A stretch of DNA of 64,000 nt, from assembly GCF_026343115.1 (NCBI RefSeq), contig NZ_JAPEMC010000001.1, forward strand, positions 5,125,001 through 5,189,000, read 5' to 3'. Made by a program: the position numbers and the translations under genes. Below the pieces are notes generated by a model. It did no database searches. It worked only from the letters and a program-made list of their open reading frames with translations, and had not been told where the DNA came from. This document shows, piece after piece, positions 51,968 to 60,678 of the stretch. This DNA comes from Streptomyces sp. NBC_00102 (GTDB lineage: Bacteria; Actinomycetota; Actinomycetes; Streptomycetales; Streptomycetaceae). The number at the start of each line of letters is the position of its first letter. The stretch's first letter is position 1.

Positions 51968-53998
51968 ATGCACACCACCCCTGACGGCGGCCCCGACGCC
52001 CCGGAGCGGAGCCTGTCGACGGAAGCGGCCGCGCACTCGGCCGGCTGCGGCTGTCCGCGTACCGCCGATCTCGAAGGCGAAGGGCTCGCGGCCAAGAGCC
52101 GGAGAACCTTCCTGCGCGGCGCCGGCGTGCTCGGCGCGGGCGTGGCCGCCACGGCTACCGGACTGCTGGGCGGCGCGACGCCGGCCTTCGCCTCGGACAA
52201 GGACGCCTCCGACGCCCACGGCCGCGGGAACGCCAAGGGCCGCGGCTCGCGCGGCACGTGGAGCCCGGACCCGGAGAACCCGCGGTTCACCTTCGTCGTC
52301 ATGCCGGACACCCAGTACATGTTCGACATCGACCGGATCCACCCCGCCCCGATGGAGGCGTCCTTCCGTTACGTGCTCGACCCGGCCGGGCGGGCCGGCG
52401 GGAGGGACGAGAACATCGTCTTCCTCGCGCACCTCGGCGACGTGACCAACAACGGTCACGCCGAGGAGTACGCCGCCGTGACCAAGGTCTTCGACATGCT
52501 CGACGACGCGGGCGCCGCCTACGGCGTGCTGGCGGGCAACCACGACGTGGGCGGGGACGACCAGCGCGGTTCGACGCCGTACCTCGACACCTTCGGACCC
52601 GCCCGGGCCAAGAAGTCGCCCGCGTACCACTCCTCCAGCCCCGACGGCTACAACACCAGCCACATCTTCCGTGCCGGTGGCCGCAGTTGGATGGTCCTCT
52701 CCCTCGACTGGCGCATGTCGGCGGCGGGCTTCGCCTGGGCCAACGCCGTCATCAAGGAGAACCCGACCCTCCCGGTCATCGTGACCACCCACGAGATCGT
52801 CGGCTCGTACGACGACGGCTCCGCCGAACTCTCGGCGTACGGCCAGCAGATGTGGGACGGGCTCATCAAGGACAACGACCAGATCTTCCTCACCCTGAAC
52901 GGCCACTACTGGCCGCCCGGCTCCACCGTGAAGAAGAACAGCGCCGGCCACGACGTGCACCTGCACATCACCAACTACCAGGACCGCTACTACGGCGGCT
53001 CCGGCATGCTGCGCTCGTACCGCTTCGACCTCAACCGGGGCAGGATCGACATCGCGACGTTCTCCCCCTGGATGCGGGAGCGCGCCGCCGAGGACGAGCT
53101 GAACGCGGCCGCCGCCCAGGAGATCGAACTGACCTCACCGGTCGACTACTTCTCCATGGACATCGACTTCGAGAAGCGCTTCGCCGGCTTCGCCCCGGTC
53201 CCGGAGCGGGCACCCCGCGCGGCCCGCCGGATGGTCGTCCCCGGCACCTTGGCCTACTGGCGGTTCGACGGCTCCGGTTCCGAGGGCGGCAACCTGCCCG
53301 TCGGCACGGTCGTCCAGGACCAGGCGGGCAACGGCAACGACCTCGTCCTCCAGCAGGTCCCGGGTGCCGCGGCGAACGCGCTCACCTGGACCGGCGACCA
53401 CCACCCCGACCAGCCCGGACACGGCGGCCTCGTCTTCGCCGGCCAGGGCAACCCGGTCAGCGGCGCCTTCCTCCGTACCGTGGACAGGGCGCCGATCAAC
53501 GCGGAGACCTTCCCGCACGGCTACACCATCGAACTGTTCTTCAAGGTGCCCGCCGACTGGAACGGCGGACGCAACGGCTGGTCCTCGATGCTCAGCCGCG
53601 CGGGCACCGCCGCCGAGGCCGGCAAGAACGGCCCGGGTTCGACCGCGGACGAGCCGGTCATGACGCTGGGGCTCAGCGGTTCCCTGGAGATCCAGTGGAA
53701 CGCCTACCCGCTCAACATGACCGGGGCGACCACCGCGTGGAGCCACCTGCTCCAGCAGCAGGAGTGGTGGCACGTCGCCGTCGTCAACGACGGCAAGGTC
53801 AGCAAGTTGTACGTCAACGGCTGCGAGGAGGGCCGCAACCCCACCTCGAAGGCGGTCGGCCTCGCCTCGCTGCACAAGCCGTTCCTCGTCGGCGGCTACG
53901 AGTGGGCCGGCAAGGCCAACCAGGTCTTCCACGGCACCCTCGGCGACGTCCGCATCGTCGACCGGGCGCTGCGGGTGGACCAGTTCATGAACGCCTGA
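51968..53998 (+). CDS. TAT-exported calcineurin-like phosphoesterase with LamG-type domain
   Basis: A 676-residue secreted protein. The twin-arginine signal is AKSRRTFLRGAGVLGAGVA (about residues 43-61). The metallophosphoesterase domain shows FTFVVMPDTQYMF, VFLAHLGDVTNNGHAEEY, GVLAGNHDVGG, VTTHEIVG and LNGHYW, which together supply the di-metal ligands Asp, His and Asn. The last 230 residues (GTLAYWRFDGSGSEGG, then TFPHGYTIELFFKVP, WWHVAVVNDGKVSKLYVNG) form a LamG/concanavalin-like carbohydrate-binding domain. It probably hydrolyses phosphate esters outside the cell on a glycan-bound substrate. GGGAG lies 5 bases before ATG. Confidence 0.93.
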   Translation: MHTTPDGGPDAPERSLSTEAAAHSAGCGCPRTADLEGEGLAAKSRRTFLRGAGVLGAGVAATATGLLGGATPAFASDKDASDAHGRGNAKGRGSRGTWSPDPENPRFTFVVMPDTQYMFDIDRIHPAPMEASFRYVLDPAGRAGGRDENIVFLAHLGDVTNNGHAEEYAAVTKVFDMLDDAGAAYGVLAGNHDVGGDDQRGSTPYLDTFGPARAKKSPAYHSSSPDGYNTSHIFRAGGRSWMVLSLDWRMSAAGFAWANAVIKENPTLPVIVTTHEIVGSYDDGSAELSAYGQQMWDGLIKDNDQIFLTLNGHYWPPGSTVKKNSAGHDVHLHITNYQDRYYGGSGMLRSYRFDLNRGRIDIATFSPWMRERAAEDELNAAAAQEIELTSPVDYFSMDIDFEKRFAGFAPVPERAPRAARRMVVPGTLAYWRFDGSGSEGGNLPVGTVVQDQAGNGNDLVLQQVPGAAANALTWTGDHHPDQPGHGGLVFAGQGNPVSGAFLRTVDRAPINAETFPHGYTIELFFKVPADWNGGRNGWSSMLSRAGTAAEAGKNGPGSTADEPVMTLGLSGSLEIQWNAYPLNMTGATTAWSHLLQQQEWWHVAVVNDGKVSKLYVNGCEEGRNPTSKAVGLASLHKPFLVGGYEWAGKANQVFHGTLGDVRIVDRALRVDQFMNA

Positions 53999-54100
53999 TC
54001 CGCGGAGCGGCGCCCCCGGTACGGAACGAACTCCAGGGGTGCCGCCCCGCGTGCCCCTGACGGCCGCGCTTCCGGGCGGCCCGCGCCCGGGGAGCCTTGC

Positions 54101-54176
54101 GGGCGAGCCGGGCGAGCCGGGCGAGCCAGGCGGTGCGCCGGCGCGTTGTCGGTCGGCGTGCGTCGGTCGGCGTGCG
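54101..54176. repeat. Short tandem repeats upstream of the TetR gene
   Basis: Three to four copies of GGGCGAGCC (9 bp, 54101-54130) and two of TCGGTCGGCGTGCG (14 bp, 54149-54176) lie in the region between the phosphoesterase and TetR genes. Confidence 0.75.
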
Positions 54177-54331
54177 GCGTCGGCGGGTGGTGGAATGCTC
54201 GGACTCCCGTCGCGCCAGGGTCAGTTCGCAGGTGTGGTGGTGGGGGGCGCGGGGCCGGATCAGTGCCGGGCGGACGGGGCCGTTCGGGTAGCGTGGCCGT
54301 TCGGACCCCCATGCCGAGAAGGGAATCTCCC

Positions 54332-55012
54332 ATGCCTCCGCACGCCGCCGATCCCGCTCCGGTCCCCGTCCCCGCTCCAGCCCTCGTACCGCGCCGCGCC
54401 GACGCGCGACGCAACTACGAGCGACTGCTCGACGTGGCCGGGGAGACCTTCCGCGCGCAGGGGGCCGACGCGCCGCTGGACGAGATAGCCCGGCGTGCCG
54501 GGGTCGGCAAGGCCACCATGTACCGCCACTTCCCGACCCGCCGGGACCTGATCATCGCGGTCTACGCCGACGAGACGGCCGAACTCAACCGCAAGGGGCG
54601 AGCCTTGCTGTGCGAGGAGAACGTTCCGGGCGAGGCCCTCTTCGGCTGGTTCCGGCATCTGGTGGAGCACCTCGCGGGCAAACGCGACCTCGCGTTATGG
54701 GCGGCCGACGAACCGGACGCCCATCAGTCGGAACGCTTCGGGCACTGGCACGACTCCCTGCGCGCCTGCGCCGCCGCGCTGCTGGACCGTGCCCAGCGGG
54801 CGGGCGACGCGCGCTGCGACCTCCGCGCGGACGACCTGATGCTGCTGGCGAACGGCATAGCGCTGACCGGATCGGACGCGGAGCGCGCCGCACGGCTCAT
54901 CGGACTGGTGCGCCAGGGGCTCGAAGCGTGTCCCGGAAGCCCGGACGCGGGTCCGGACGGGGTCCTGGACAGGGCTGCGGGCGCGTCCGGGCAGGTGGCG
55001 CCCGGCGCCTGA
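54332..55012 (+). CDS. TetR-family transcriptional regulator
   Basis: A 226-residue repressor. After a Pro/Ala-rich start comes the TetR DNA-binding domain (RLLDVAGETFRAQGADAPLD, then EIARRAGVGKATMYRHFPTR), with the ligand-binding helical domain behind (LFGWFRHLVEHLAGKRDLAL). It has a C-terminal SbtR-like domain (LLANGIALTGSDAERAARLI). AAGGGA lies 7 bases before the ATG. Codon 122 is TTA (54695-54697), so its translation should depend on bldA. It is the last gene before the AHBA cluster, 700 bp away, and could control neighbours on either side; no target is evident. Confidence 0.92.
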   Translation: MPPHAADPAPVPVPAPALVPRRADARRNYERLLDVAGETFRAQGADAPLDEIARRAGVGKATMYRHFPTRRDLIIAVYADETAELNRKGRALLCEENVPGEALFGWFRHLVEHLAGKRDLALWAADEPDAHQSERFGHWHDSLRACAAALLDRAQRAGDARCDLRADDLMLLANGIALTGSDAERAARLIGLVRQGLEACPGSPDAGPDGVLDRAAGASGQVAPGA

Positions 55013-55711
55013 CAGAGGTTCTGGGGAGGTAGGGGGTTGGGTGCCGGCATCCTCGCGATTACTGTCCTCGCGTGGGCGTGCCACCGCCCCGGTGAATTTC
55101 CCGGGGCGCGCCCCGCCGGTGTCCGGCCCATCCGTGGTCCACGGCCCGTCCGCGCGCGCAGCGAATGGACGGCCGGAGAAATCGGGTGGGGCGGCCGCAA
55201 AGGAATTCCTCCGGCGCCCTGCGCACGTGAACCCCTTATGTACTCACGTTTGCCGTGCGGCTCGCGCCGCCGAGGCGTTCCCGCCTTTCCGGGCCGGCCC
55301 GGCCGTCGCCGGCCGGCCGCCCCCGCGCGCACAAGGCCCTCCCCGCGCAAGGCCCCCGCGCGCCAACCGTATGTCGCGCATACCGCCCATCGCGCACACC
55401 GCTCATCGCGCACACCGCCCATCGTGCGCAACGCCCCGCGCGCACTGGGTCCTTGCGCGATGGGGCCTATGTGCAGCACCCCTGCGAGCGACCCGCAGCC
55501 GCCCTGAACGGTCCGCCCGGCTCCGGCTCCGGCCGCGACCCGGGGCGGCCGCGGCGGAGTCCGTCCTCCCCTTACCGGAGGTTTTACTCAATTCTGCCGC
55601 GCCTTTTTCTGTTTTCGTTCACTGGGGGGTCATAGGGGTTCGCGTAGGGGAATGACGGGATAATGCGTCGCGAGTAACGTCTCCGGCAATGAGAAGTTCC
55701 GGAGAAAGGTT
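55013..55711. promoter_or_regulatory. Intergenic region before the AHBA subcluster
   Basis: A 700-bp gene-free stretch. It contains a 16-bp tandem repeat (55369-55432, separately listed). The final 150 bases, less GC-rich, must hold the promoter of the AHBA synthase gene. TAGGGG occurs there twice, 12 bp apart (55633 and 55645), and also on the minus strand at 62004-62009 upstream of the divergent aminoDAHP synthase gene, so it may be a binding motif. The region marks the left edge of the natural-product cluster. Confidence 0.45.
55369..55432. repeat. 16-bp-period tandem repeat left of the AHBA subcluster
   Basis: Four head-to-tail 16-base copies of GCCCATCGCGCACACC (55369, 55385, 55401, 55417) with a few changes each. 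Confidence 0.88.
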
Positions 55712-56881
55712 ATGGCGATGACTGATTCTGCTGGAGAACTCGACTTCCCCGCGTGGCCGCAGTACGGCGACGAGGAGCGCACCGGGCTGATCCGCGCCCT
55801 GGAGCAGGGGCAGTGGTGGCGGATGGGCGGAAGCGAGGTCGACACCTTCGAGGAGGAGTTCGCGAGCTTCCACGGCGCGCCCCGCGCGCTGGCGGTGACC
55901 AACGGCACGCACGCCCTCGAACTGGCCCTGGAGGTACTCGGGGTGAAGGCGGGCGACGAGGTCATCGTGCCTGCGTTCACCTTCATATCCTCCTCGCAGG
56001 CCGCGCAGCGCCTCGGGGCGACAGCCGTGCCGGTCGATGTCGACCTCGACACGTACAACATCGATCCCGAGGCGGCCGAGCGCGCCGTGACGGACCGGAC
56101 CCGGGCCATCATGCCGGTCCACATGGGCGGTCTGGTCGCCGACATGGACGCCCTCGGCAAACTCTCGGCGGACACCCGCGTCCCGCTGATCCAGGACGCC
56201 GCGCACGCCCACGGCGCCCGGTGGCGGGGGAGCAGGATCGGGGAGCTCGGCAGCGTCGCCGCGCTCAGCTTCCAGAACGGCAAGCTCATGACGGCCGGCG
56301 AGGGCGGAGCGGTGCTCTTCCCCGACACCGAGTCCTACGAGCTCGGCTTCGTGCGGCACAGCTGCGGGCGGCCCCGCGCCGACCGCACGTACCGGCACGC
56401 GACCTCGGGTTCCAACTTCCGGCTCAACGAGTTCTCGGCGAGTGTGCTGCGGGCCCAGCTGAGGCGTCTGGACACCCAGATCGACACCCGCGAGCAGCGT
56501 TGGCCCGTGCTGTCCGGCCTGCTGTCCTCGATCCCCCGGGTGGTGCCGCAGCGACTCGACGACCGCTGCGACCGCAACCCCCACTACATGGCGATGTTCC
56601 GGGTCGAGGGACTCACCGAGGACGGGCGCAACGCCCTGGTCGACGAGTTGATCGCGCGCGGCCTGCCCGCCTTCGCCGTCTTCCGCGCCGTCTACCGCAC
56701 CGACGCCTTCTGGGAGCACTCCGCGCCGCAGGAGACCGTCGAGGAGATCGCCGCGCGCTGCCCGGCCGCCGAGACCCTCAACGCCGAGGGCATCTGGCTG
56801 CACCACCGCACCCTGCTCGGCACCGAGGCGCAGATGCACCGCATCGCCGAGATCGTGAGCGACGCCGTGGCGGCGCTGTGA
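55712..56881 (+). CDS. AHBA synthase (3-amino-5-hydroxybenzoate synthase, RifK-like)
   Basis: A 389-residue pyridoxal-phosphate enzyme of the DegT/DnrJ/EryC1 family. It aromatises 5-amino-5-deoxy-3-dehydroshikimate to AHBA and, in a second role with the RifL-type partner, aminates UDP-3-keto-glucose. The N-terminus FPAWPQYGDEERTGLIRALE, EQGQWWRMGG, LAVTNGTHALELALEVLGV, QDAAHAHGARW and the lysine motif SFQNGKLMTAGEGG (Lys about 191) closely match RifK as I recall it. Start ATG 55712, or ATG 55718 (MTDSAGEL); GGAGAAAGG precedes both. GTGA overlap with the next gene. It defines the cluster as AHBA-forming. Confidence 0.95.
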   Translation: MAMTDSAGELDFPAWPQYGDEERTGLIRALEQGQWWRMGGSEVDTFEEEFASFHGAPRALAVTNGTHALELALEVLGVKAGDEVIVPAFTFISSSQAAQRLGATAVPVDVDLDTYNIDPEAAERAVTDRTRAIMPVHMGGLVADMDALGKLSADTRVPLIQDAAHAHGARWRGSRIGELGSVAALSFQNGKLMTAGEGGAVLFPDTESYELGFVRHSCGRPRADRTYRHATSGSNFRLNEFSASVLRAQLRRLDTQIDTREQRWPVLSGLLSSIPRVVPQRLDDRCDRNPHYMAMFRVEGLTEDGRNALVDELIARGLPAFAVFRAVYRTDAFWEHSAPQETVEEIAARCPAAETLNAEGIWLHHRTLLGTEAQMHRIAEIVSDAVAAL

Positions 56882-57987
56882 GCGAGGCAGGTCCCACCCG
56901 CGTCGCCGTCGTCGGGCTCGGCTGGGCGGCCCGGGAGATCTGGCTCCGGCGCCTCCAGAGCCATCCCGCCTACGAGGTGGTCGCGGTGGTCGACCCCGAC
57001 GCGACGGCCCGGGGCGCGGCCCAGGCCAGGTACCCCGGTATCGCCGTGCTCGGAACCACCCGGGACCTCGACCCGGCGGCGGTGGATCTGGCCGTCGTCG
57101 CGGTCCCCAACCACCTGCACGCGGAGGTCGCGGAGGGCCTGCTGGAAAGGGGCCTGGCCGTCTTCGTGGAGAAGCCGGTCTGCCTCACCTCCGCGGAGGC
57201 CCAGCGGTTGGCCGAGGCCGAACGGGCCGGCGGCGGACTGCTGCTGGCCGGCAGCGCGGCCCGCCACCGGGCCGACGTACGAGCCCTGTACGCGGCGGTG
57301 CGGGAGATCGGTCCCGTCCGGCACATCGAGGCGTCGTGGGTACGCGCCCGGGGCGTGCCCGCCGCCGGCGGCTGGTTCACCCACCGTGAACTCTCCGGCG
57401 GCGGGGCGCTCCTCGACCTCGGCTGGCATCTCTTCGACGTGGTGGCGCCCCTCCTGGGGCACGCCTCCTTCGACCAGGTGGCGGGCGCCTTCTCGGCCGA
57501 CTTCGTCGCGAACGGGGCCGCCGCGGCGGGCTGGCGTCAGGACGGCGCCGGCAGGGGGGCCGCGGTGGACGTGGAGGACACGGCCCGCGCGTTCCTGGTG
57601 ACCGACGCCCAGGTGTCCGTCGCTCTGCGCACCAGCTGGGCCTCGCACGAGCCCTTCGACGTCACCTCCTTCGCCGTCGAGGGCAGAAGCGGCAAGGCGG
57701 CCCTGCGCTGCACCTTCGGATTCAGCCCTCAACGCGAGGGCGGCTCCCGGCTGGTGGTCACCCGCTACGGCGAGGCGGCCGACCGGCCCCTTCCCGAGGA
57801 ACCCATCGGTGTCGAGTACGACCGGCAGCTGGACGAACTCCAGTCCCGTCTGCGCGACCCCGGCTCCCGGAGCGTGGCTGCCGAGGACACCCTCCGCACC
57901 ATCCAGGTCATCGAGCGCCTCTACGCCTCGGCGCGCTCAGAGCTCTCCGCGCCCCACCCGGACGCGGCGGGCGTGCCGCAGCGGTGA
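56878..57987 (+). CDS. GFO/IDH/MocA oxidoreductase (RifL-like, AHBA pathway)
   Basis: A 369-residue NAD-dependent sugar oxidoreductase. The Rossmann motif VAVVGLGWAAREIWLRRL is at the N-terminus, and EKPVCLTSAEAQRLAEAE contains the family's EKP motif; the substrate domain has GGALLDLGWHLFD. RifL oxidises UDP-glucose at C3 and then, together with RifK, forms UDP-kanosamine, the nitrogen source of AHBA. GTG start overlapping the AHBA synthase stop by 4 bp, so the two are translationally coupled as partner proteins. It is followed by a RifM-type phosphatase. Confidence 0.9.
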   Translation: MSEAGPTRVAVVGLGWAAREIWLRRLQSHPAYEVVAVVDPDATARGAAQARYPGIAVLGTTRDLDPAAVDLAVVAVPNHLHAEVAEGLLERGLAVFVEKPVCLTSAEAQRLAEAERAGGGLLLAGSAARHRADVRALYAAVREIGPVRHIEASWVRARGVPAAGGWFTHRELSGGGALLDLGWHLFDVVAPLLGHASFDQVAGAFSADFVANGAAAAGWRQDGAGRGAAVDVEDTARAFLVTDAQVSVALRTSWASHEPFDVTSFAVEGRSGKAALRCTFGFSPQREGGSRLVVTRYGEAADRPLPEEPIGVEYDRQLDELQSRLRDPGSRSVAAEDTLRTIQVIERLYASARSELSAPHPDAAGVPQR

Positions 57988-58018
57988 ACCCCGCGCGGCG
58001 TTCCCCATGAGGAGAGAG

Positions 58019-58684
58019 ATGAACAACCGCCCACTGACGGACACACCGCGACACATCGTCTTCGACATGGACGGCGTCCTGGTCGACAGCTTCCCGGTGA
58101 TGCGCAAGGCGTTCGCCGTCGCCTACCGCGAGGCGGTGGGCGAGGGACCCGCGCCGTTCGAGGAGTACACCCGGCATCTGGGCCGGTACTTCCCGGACAT
58201 CATGCGCATCATGGGTCTGCCGACCGCCCTCCAGGAACCCTTCGTACGGGAGAGCTACCGGCTGGAGGGCGAAGTCCCCCTCTTCCCCGGGGTGAGGGAC
58301 CTGCTGAGGGAGCTGAACCGCCGGGGCGTGGAACTCGCGGTCGCCACCGGCAAGAGCGGCGAGCGCGCGCGCTCCCTGCTCCGGCGCCTGAACGCGCTCC
58401 ACCACTTCGCCCACGTCATCGGCTCGGACGAGGTCGCCCACGCCAAGCCGGCCCCGGACATCGTGCTCCGGGCCATGGGCCTGATGGGCGCGAACCCCGC
58501 CACCACCGTGATGGTGGGGGACGCGGTGACCGATCTCGCCAGCGCGCGCGGGGCGGGGATAGCGGGCATCGCGGCGGTGTGGGCGGAGACCGACGAAGCC
58601 GCGCTCCTGGCCATGCGCCCGGCCGCGGTGCTCCGGAGCCCCGGCGAGCTGCTGGAACTGATCGGCCAGACCGCCGCCCGCTGA
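58019..58684 (+). CDS. HAD-family phosphatase (RifM-like, AHBA pathway)
   Basis: A 221-residue haloacid-dehalogenase-type phosphatase. Motif I is VFDMDGVLVDS (nucleophile Asp 16), motif II VAVATGKSG, motif III Lys in HAKPAPDIVL and motif IV MVGDAVTDLASA. RifM releases kanosamine from UDP-kanosamine in the rifamycin pathway. AGGAG lies 5 bases before the chosen ATG; an ATG at 58007 is in frame but contains the ribosome-binding site. Order rifK-rifL-rifM is the same as in the rifamycin cluster. Two long hairpins follow its stop codon. Confidence 0.92.
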   Translation: MNNRPLTDTPRHIVFDMDGVLVDSFPVMRKAFAVAYREAVGEGPAPFEEYTRHLGRYFPDIMRIMGLPTALQEPFVRESYRLEGEVPLFPGVRDLLRELNRRGVELAVATGKSGERARSLLRRLNALHHFAHVIGSDEVAHAKPAPDIVLRAMGLMGANPATTVMVGDAVTDLASARGAGIAGIAAVWAETDEAALLAMRPAAVLRSPGELLELIGQTAAR

Positions 58685-58743
58685 GAACCGTCCGGTGGGC
58701 ACCGTCCGCCGGGAACCGACGGATGAGCACCGTCCGCCCGGCC

Positions 58744-58795
58744 ACGTCCGGTGGGCCGTGGCCGGGGAAACCCCCCGCCACGGCCCACCGGACGT
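58744..58795. terminator. Long hairpin after the RifM-like gene
   Basis: An inverted repeat of about 24 bp with one mismatch (58744-58767 and 58771-58795; core ACGTCCGGTGGGCCGTGGC). It probably terminates the rightward AHBA genes. A second, independent hairpin lies at 58919-58961. Confidence 0.88.
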
Positions 58796-58802
58796 TCCGG
58801 GT

Positions 58803-58850
58803 GGAGCCCCGGGGATACGGAGCCCCGGGGATACGGAGCCCCGGCGAGCC
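58803..58850. repeat. 16-bp-period tandem repeat between the convergent AHBA operons
   Basis: Three 16-base copies of GGAGCCCCGGGGATAC (58803, 58819, and a diverged copy at 58835) lie between the two hairpins in the 357-bp convergent gap. Confidence 0.88.
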
Positions 58851-58918
58851 GGATGTCGCGGGGACGCGCCGGCGCGACGGTGATCCCCCTGAGGGCTGTC
58901 CCGTACGCGGGATGCGCG

Positions 58919-58961
58919 CAGGGGGACGTCCGCACGCACACGGCGTGCGGACGTCCCCCTG
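58919..58961. terminator. Second hairpin in the convergent gap of the AHBA operons
   Basis: A 19-bp inverted repeat (58919-58937 and 58943-58961; core GGGGGACGTCCGCACGC, five-base loop). It lies about 80 bp beyond the stop codon of the leftward unknown gene and probably ends that operon. Confidence 0.9.
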
Positions 58962-59041
58962 TGCGGCGCGGCACACGGACCGGCCCCGCACCTCCTCCTC
59001 GGGTTCTGACGGTCCTCGGCCCGGACGACGGTACGAGGACC

Positions 59042-59797
59042 TCAGGCCACCGCGGGCTCGCGTCCGGAGAGGGCGCGACGGAGCGCCAGCGCAGCACAGG
59101 ACTCCGCCTCCGGTGGCACACCGAGTATCCGGTGCACGTGCCGGGCGTGCCCGAACCAGTGGAAGGGGAGCACCGGGAGGCCCCGCTCCGCGCTCTCCTC
59201 GGCGAAGGCCCGTACCGCCCGGTCGTACCCCGCCCAGGCGGTGTCCTCCGGGCCCCCGGCGCCGGACCCGGACACGTCGAGTCCGTCCGCCGCCGCGCTC
59301 AGCCGGGTCCTGACGGCGGGGGTGAACGGCATGCTCCAGTACTGCCAGCACTGGAAGAGGAACGCGCCCCGCTGTGCCTGCGGCAACAGCCCGGTGAGGA
59401 GCCGCAGATGCCGGGCGGCCGTGGCGGCCTGCGCGGAGGGGGACAGGTCCGCCGCGCCGGGGACGGCGGCGGCCAGTTCCTCGCCGAGGGCCGACAAGCG
59501 CCGGACGGTGCCGTCCTCGGGGCGGCCGGGACGGGCCAGGTGCAGCCGGACCCCGAGGCCGGCCGACTCGGTGCGCAGCCGCATTTCGAGGGCGTCGATG
59601 ACCTCGGGGCCCGCCCGCAACCAGAGTTCGGCGGAGACCGGTGCGCGCACCCCGGCCACCGGGACCGCCGTGGCGGCGGAGGCGAGCTGCCCGTGGACCA
59701 GCCCGGGAACCAGCGCGGCGACTGCCGACACCGCGTGCGGGTCGGGCGGTGCGCCCGGCTCGCCGGTCAGACGGACGGATAGCCAGTCGCTGTTCAT
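59042..59797 (-). CDS. Unrecognised protein co-directional with the AHBA pathway genes
   Basis: A 251-residue soluble protein starting MNSDWLSVRLTGEPGAPPDP. There is no signal peptide, membrane span or clear catalytic motif. Weak, unproven resemblance to the C-terminal thiopeptide-type domain of lantibiotic dehydratases: an opening WLSVRLT strand, a FLFQCWQYWSMPF core and an end FGHARHVHRILGVPPEAESC, which recalls the H-x-x-x-N-R-L-x-G close of that family. GAGGA lies 7 bases before ATG. It starts 77 bp after the RifI-like gene in the same direction, so it is probably co-transcribed with aminoDAHP synthase and RifI. Codon bias is normal. Function unknown. Confidence 0.85.
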   Translation of the reverse strand: MNSDWLSVRLTGEPGAPPDPHAVSAVAALVPGLVHGQLASAATAVPVAGVRAPVSAELWLRAGPEVIDALEMRLRTESAGLGVRLHLARPGRPEDGTVRRLSALGEELAAAVPGAADLSPSAQAATAARHLRLLTGLLPQAQRGAFLFQCWQYWSMPFTPAVRTRLSAAADGLDVSGSGAGGPEDTAWAGYDRAVRAFAEESAERGLPVLPFHWFGHARHVHRILGVPPEAESCAALALRRALSGREPAVA

Positions 59798-59874
59798 TCC
59801 GGAGTCCTCGCGTCTCTCGATGGGCGGAAGTCGAAACCGTGCCGTGGCCCGGACCTGCGGAGCCCGGCCCGAAG

Positions 59875-60678
59875 TCAGCGCAGGTCGAAGAACTCCCGGT
59901 AGGAGTCGACCTGCTGCTCCAGCATGTGCAAACCGTGGTGGACCTGGTGGCCGCGCCGGGCCGCCGCGCGCAGCAGCGCCGTCTCGCGCGGCTCCATGAT
60001 GATGTCGGCGACCAGACAGGACGGTGCCAGCGCCGACAGGGGCAACGGCAGCGGGTCCTGCGCGCGCATGCCCAGAGGGGTCGCGTTGACGACGATGTCC
60101 GCGTCGCCCAGGGCCTCCGGCACGGTGGCCGCCGAACGTCCCGGCCAGTATCGCTCCAGCCGGGCGAGCAGCGCGGACAGCCGGGAGGCGTGCGGGTCGT
60201 GCACCGCCAGCCTGCTCACCCCCGCGGTGAGCAGGGCCGCCGCGATGGCGCTGCCCGCGCCTCCGGCGCCGAGCAGCGAGACCCGGCGCCCCTCGGGCCG
60301 GTGCCCCGCCAGGCGGAGCCCGCGGACGAAACCCGAACCGTCGAAGTTGTCGGCGTGCCAGCCGCCGTCGGCGTTCCGCCGCATGGCGTTGGCGGTCCCG
60401 GTCACGGTGACGGTGGTGCTCTCGGTGTCGGCCAGCGCGCGGGCGGCGGCCTTGTGCGGGACGGTGACGAGCAGGCCGTCCAGGTTCTCGACGGAAGACA
60501 GCCCGCGCACGGTCGCGGCCAGGTTCTCCGGGGCGACGTGCACCGGGACCAGCACGGCGTCCAGGCCGAGGCGGTCGAAGAGCGGATTCATCAGGCCGGG
60601 AGCCTTCACCTGGGCGACCGGGTCGCCCAGCACCGCGTACAGCCGGGTCGTGCCGCTGACCGGCACTCGCTCAGCCAC
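59875..60678 (-). CDS. Shikimate/aminoshikimate dehydrogenase family protein (RifI-like)
   Basis: A 267-residue NADP-binding protein. The N-terminal domain has TTRLYAVLGDPVAQVKAPGL, LVTVPHKAA (catalytic Lys) and NFDGSGFVRGL (catalytic Asp); the Rossmann motif is LLGAGGAGSAIAAALL. In AroE the substrate carboxylate is held by two serines of an S-x-S motif near PIxHSxSP. Here that stretch is VAQVKAP, so both serines are gone, which suggests a substrate other than shikimate. RifI is described as an aminoquinate/aminoshikimate dehydrogenase. GTG start overlaps the aminoDAHP synthase gene by 8 bp. Confidence 0.88.
   Translation of the reverse strand: MAERVPVSGTTRLYAVLGDPVAQVKAPGLMNPLFDRLGLDAVLVPVHVAPENLAATVRGLSSVENLDGLLVTVPHKAAARALADTESTTVTVTGTANAMRRNADGGWHADNFDGSGFVRGLRLAGHRPEGRRVSLLGAGGAGSAIAAALLTAGVSRLAVHDPHASRLSALLARLERYWPGRSAATVPEALGDADIVVNATPLGMRAQDPLPLPLSALAPSCLVADIIMEPRETALLRAAARRGHQVHHGLHMLEQQVDSYREFFDLR

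Noticed and set aside
52043..52062. CGCPRT in the phosphoesterase N-terminus as an FGE target
   Set aside because: The spacing does not fit C-x-P-x-R, and the TAT signal follows it.
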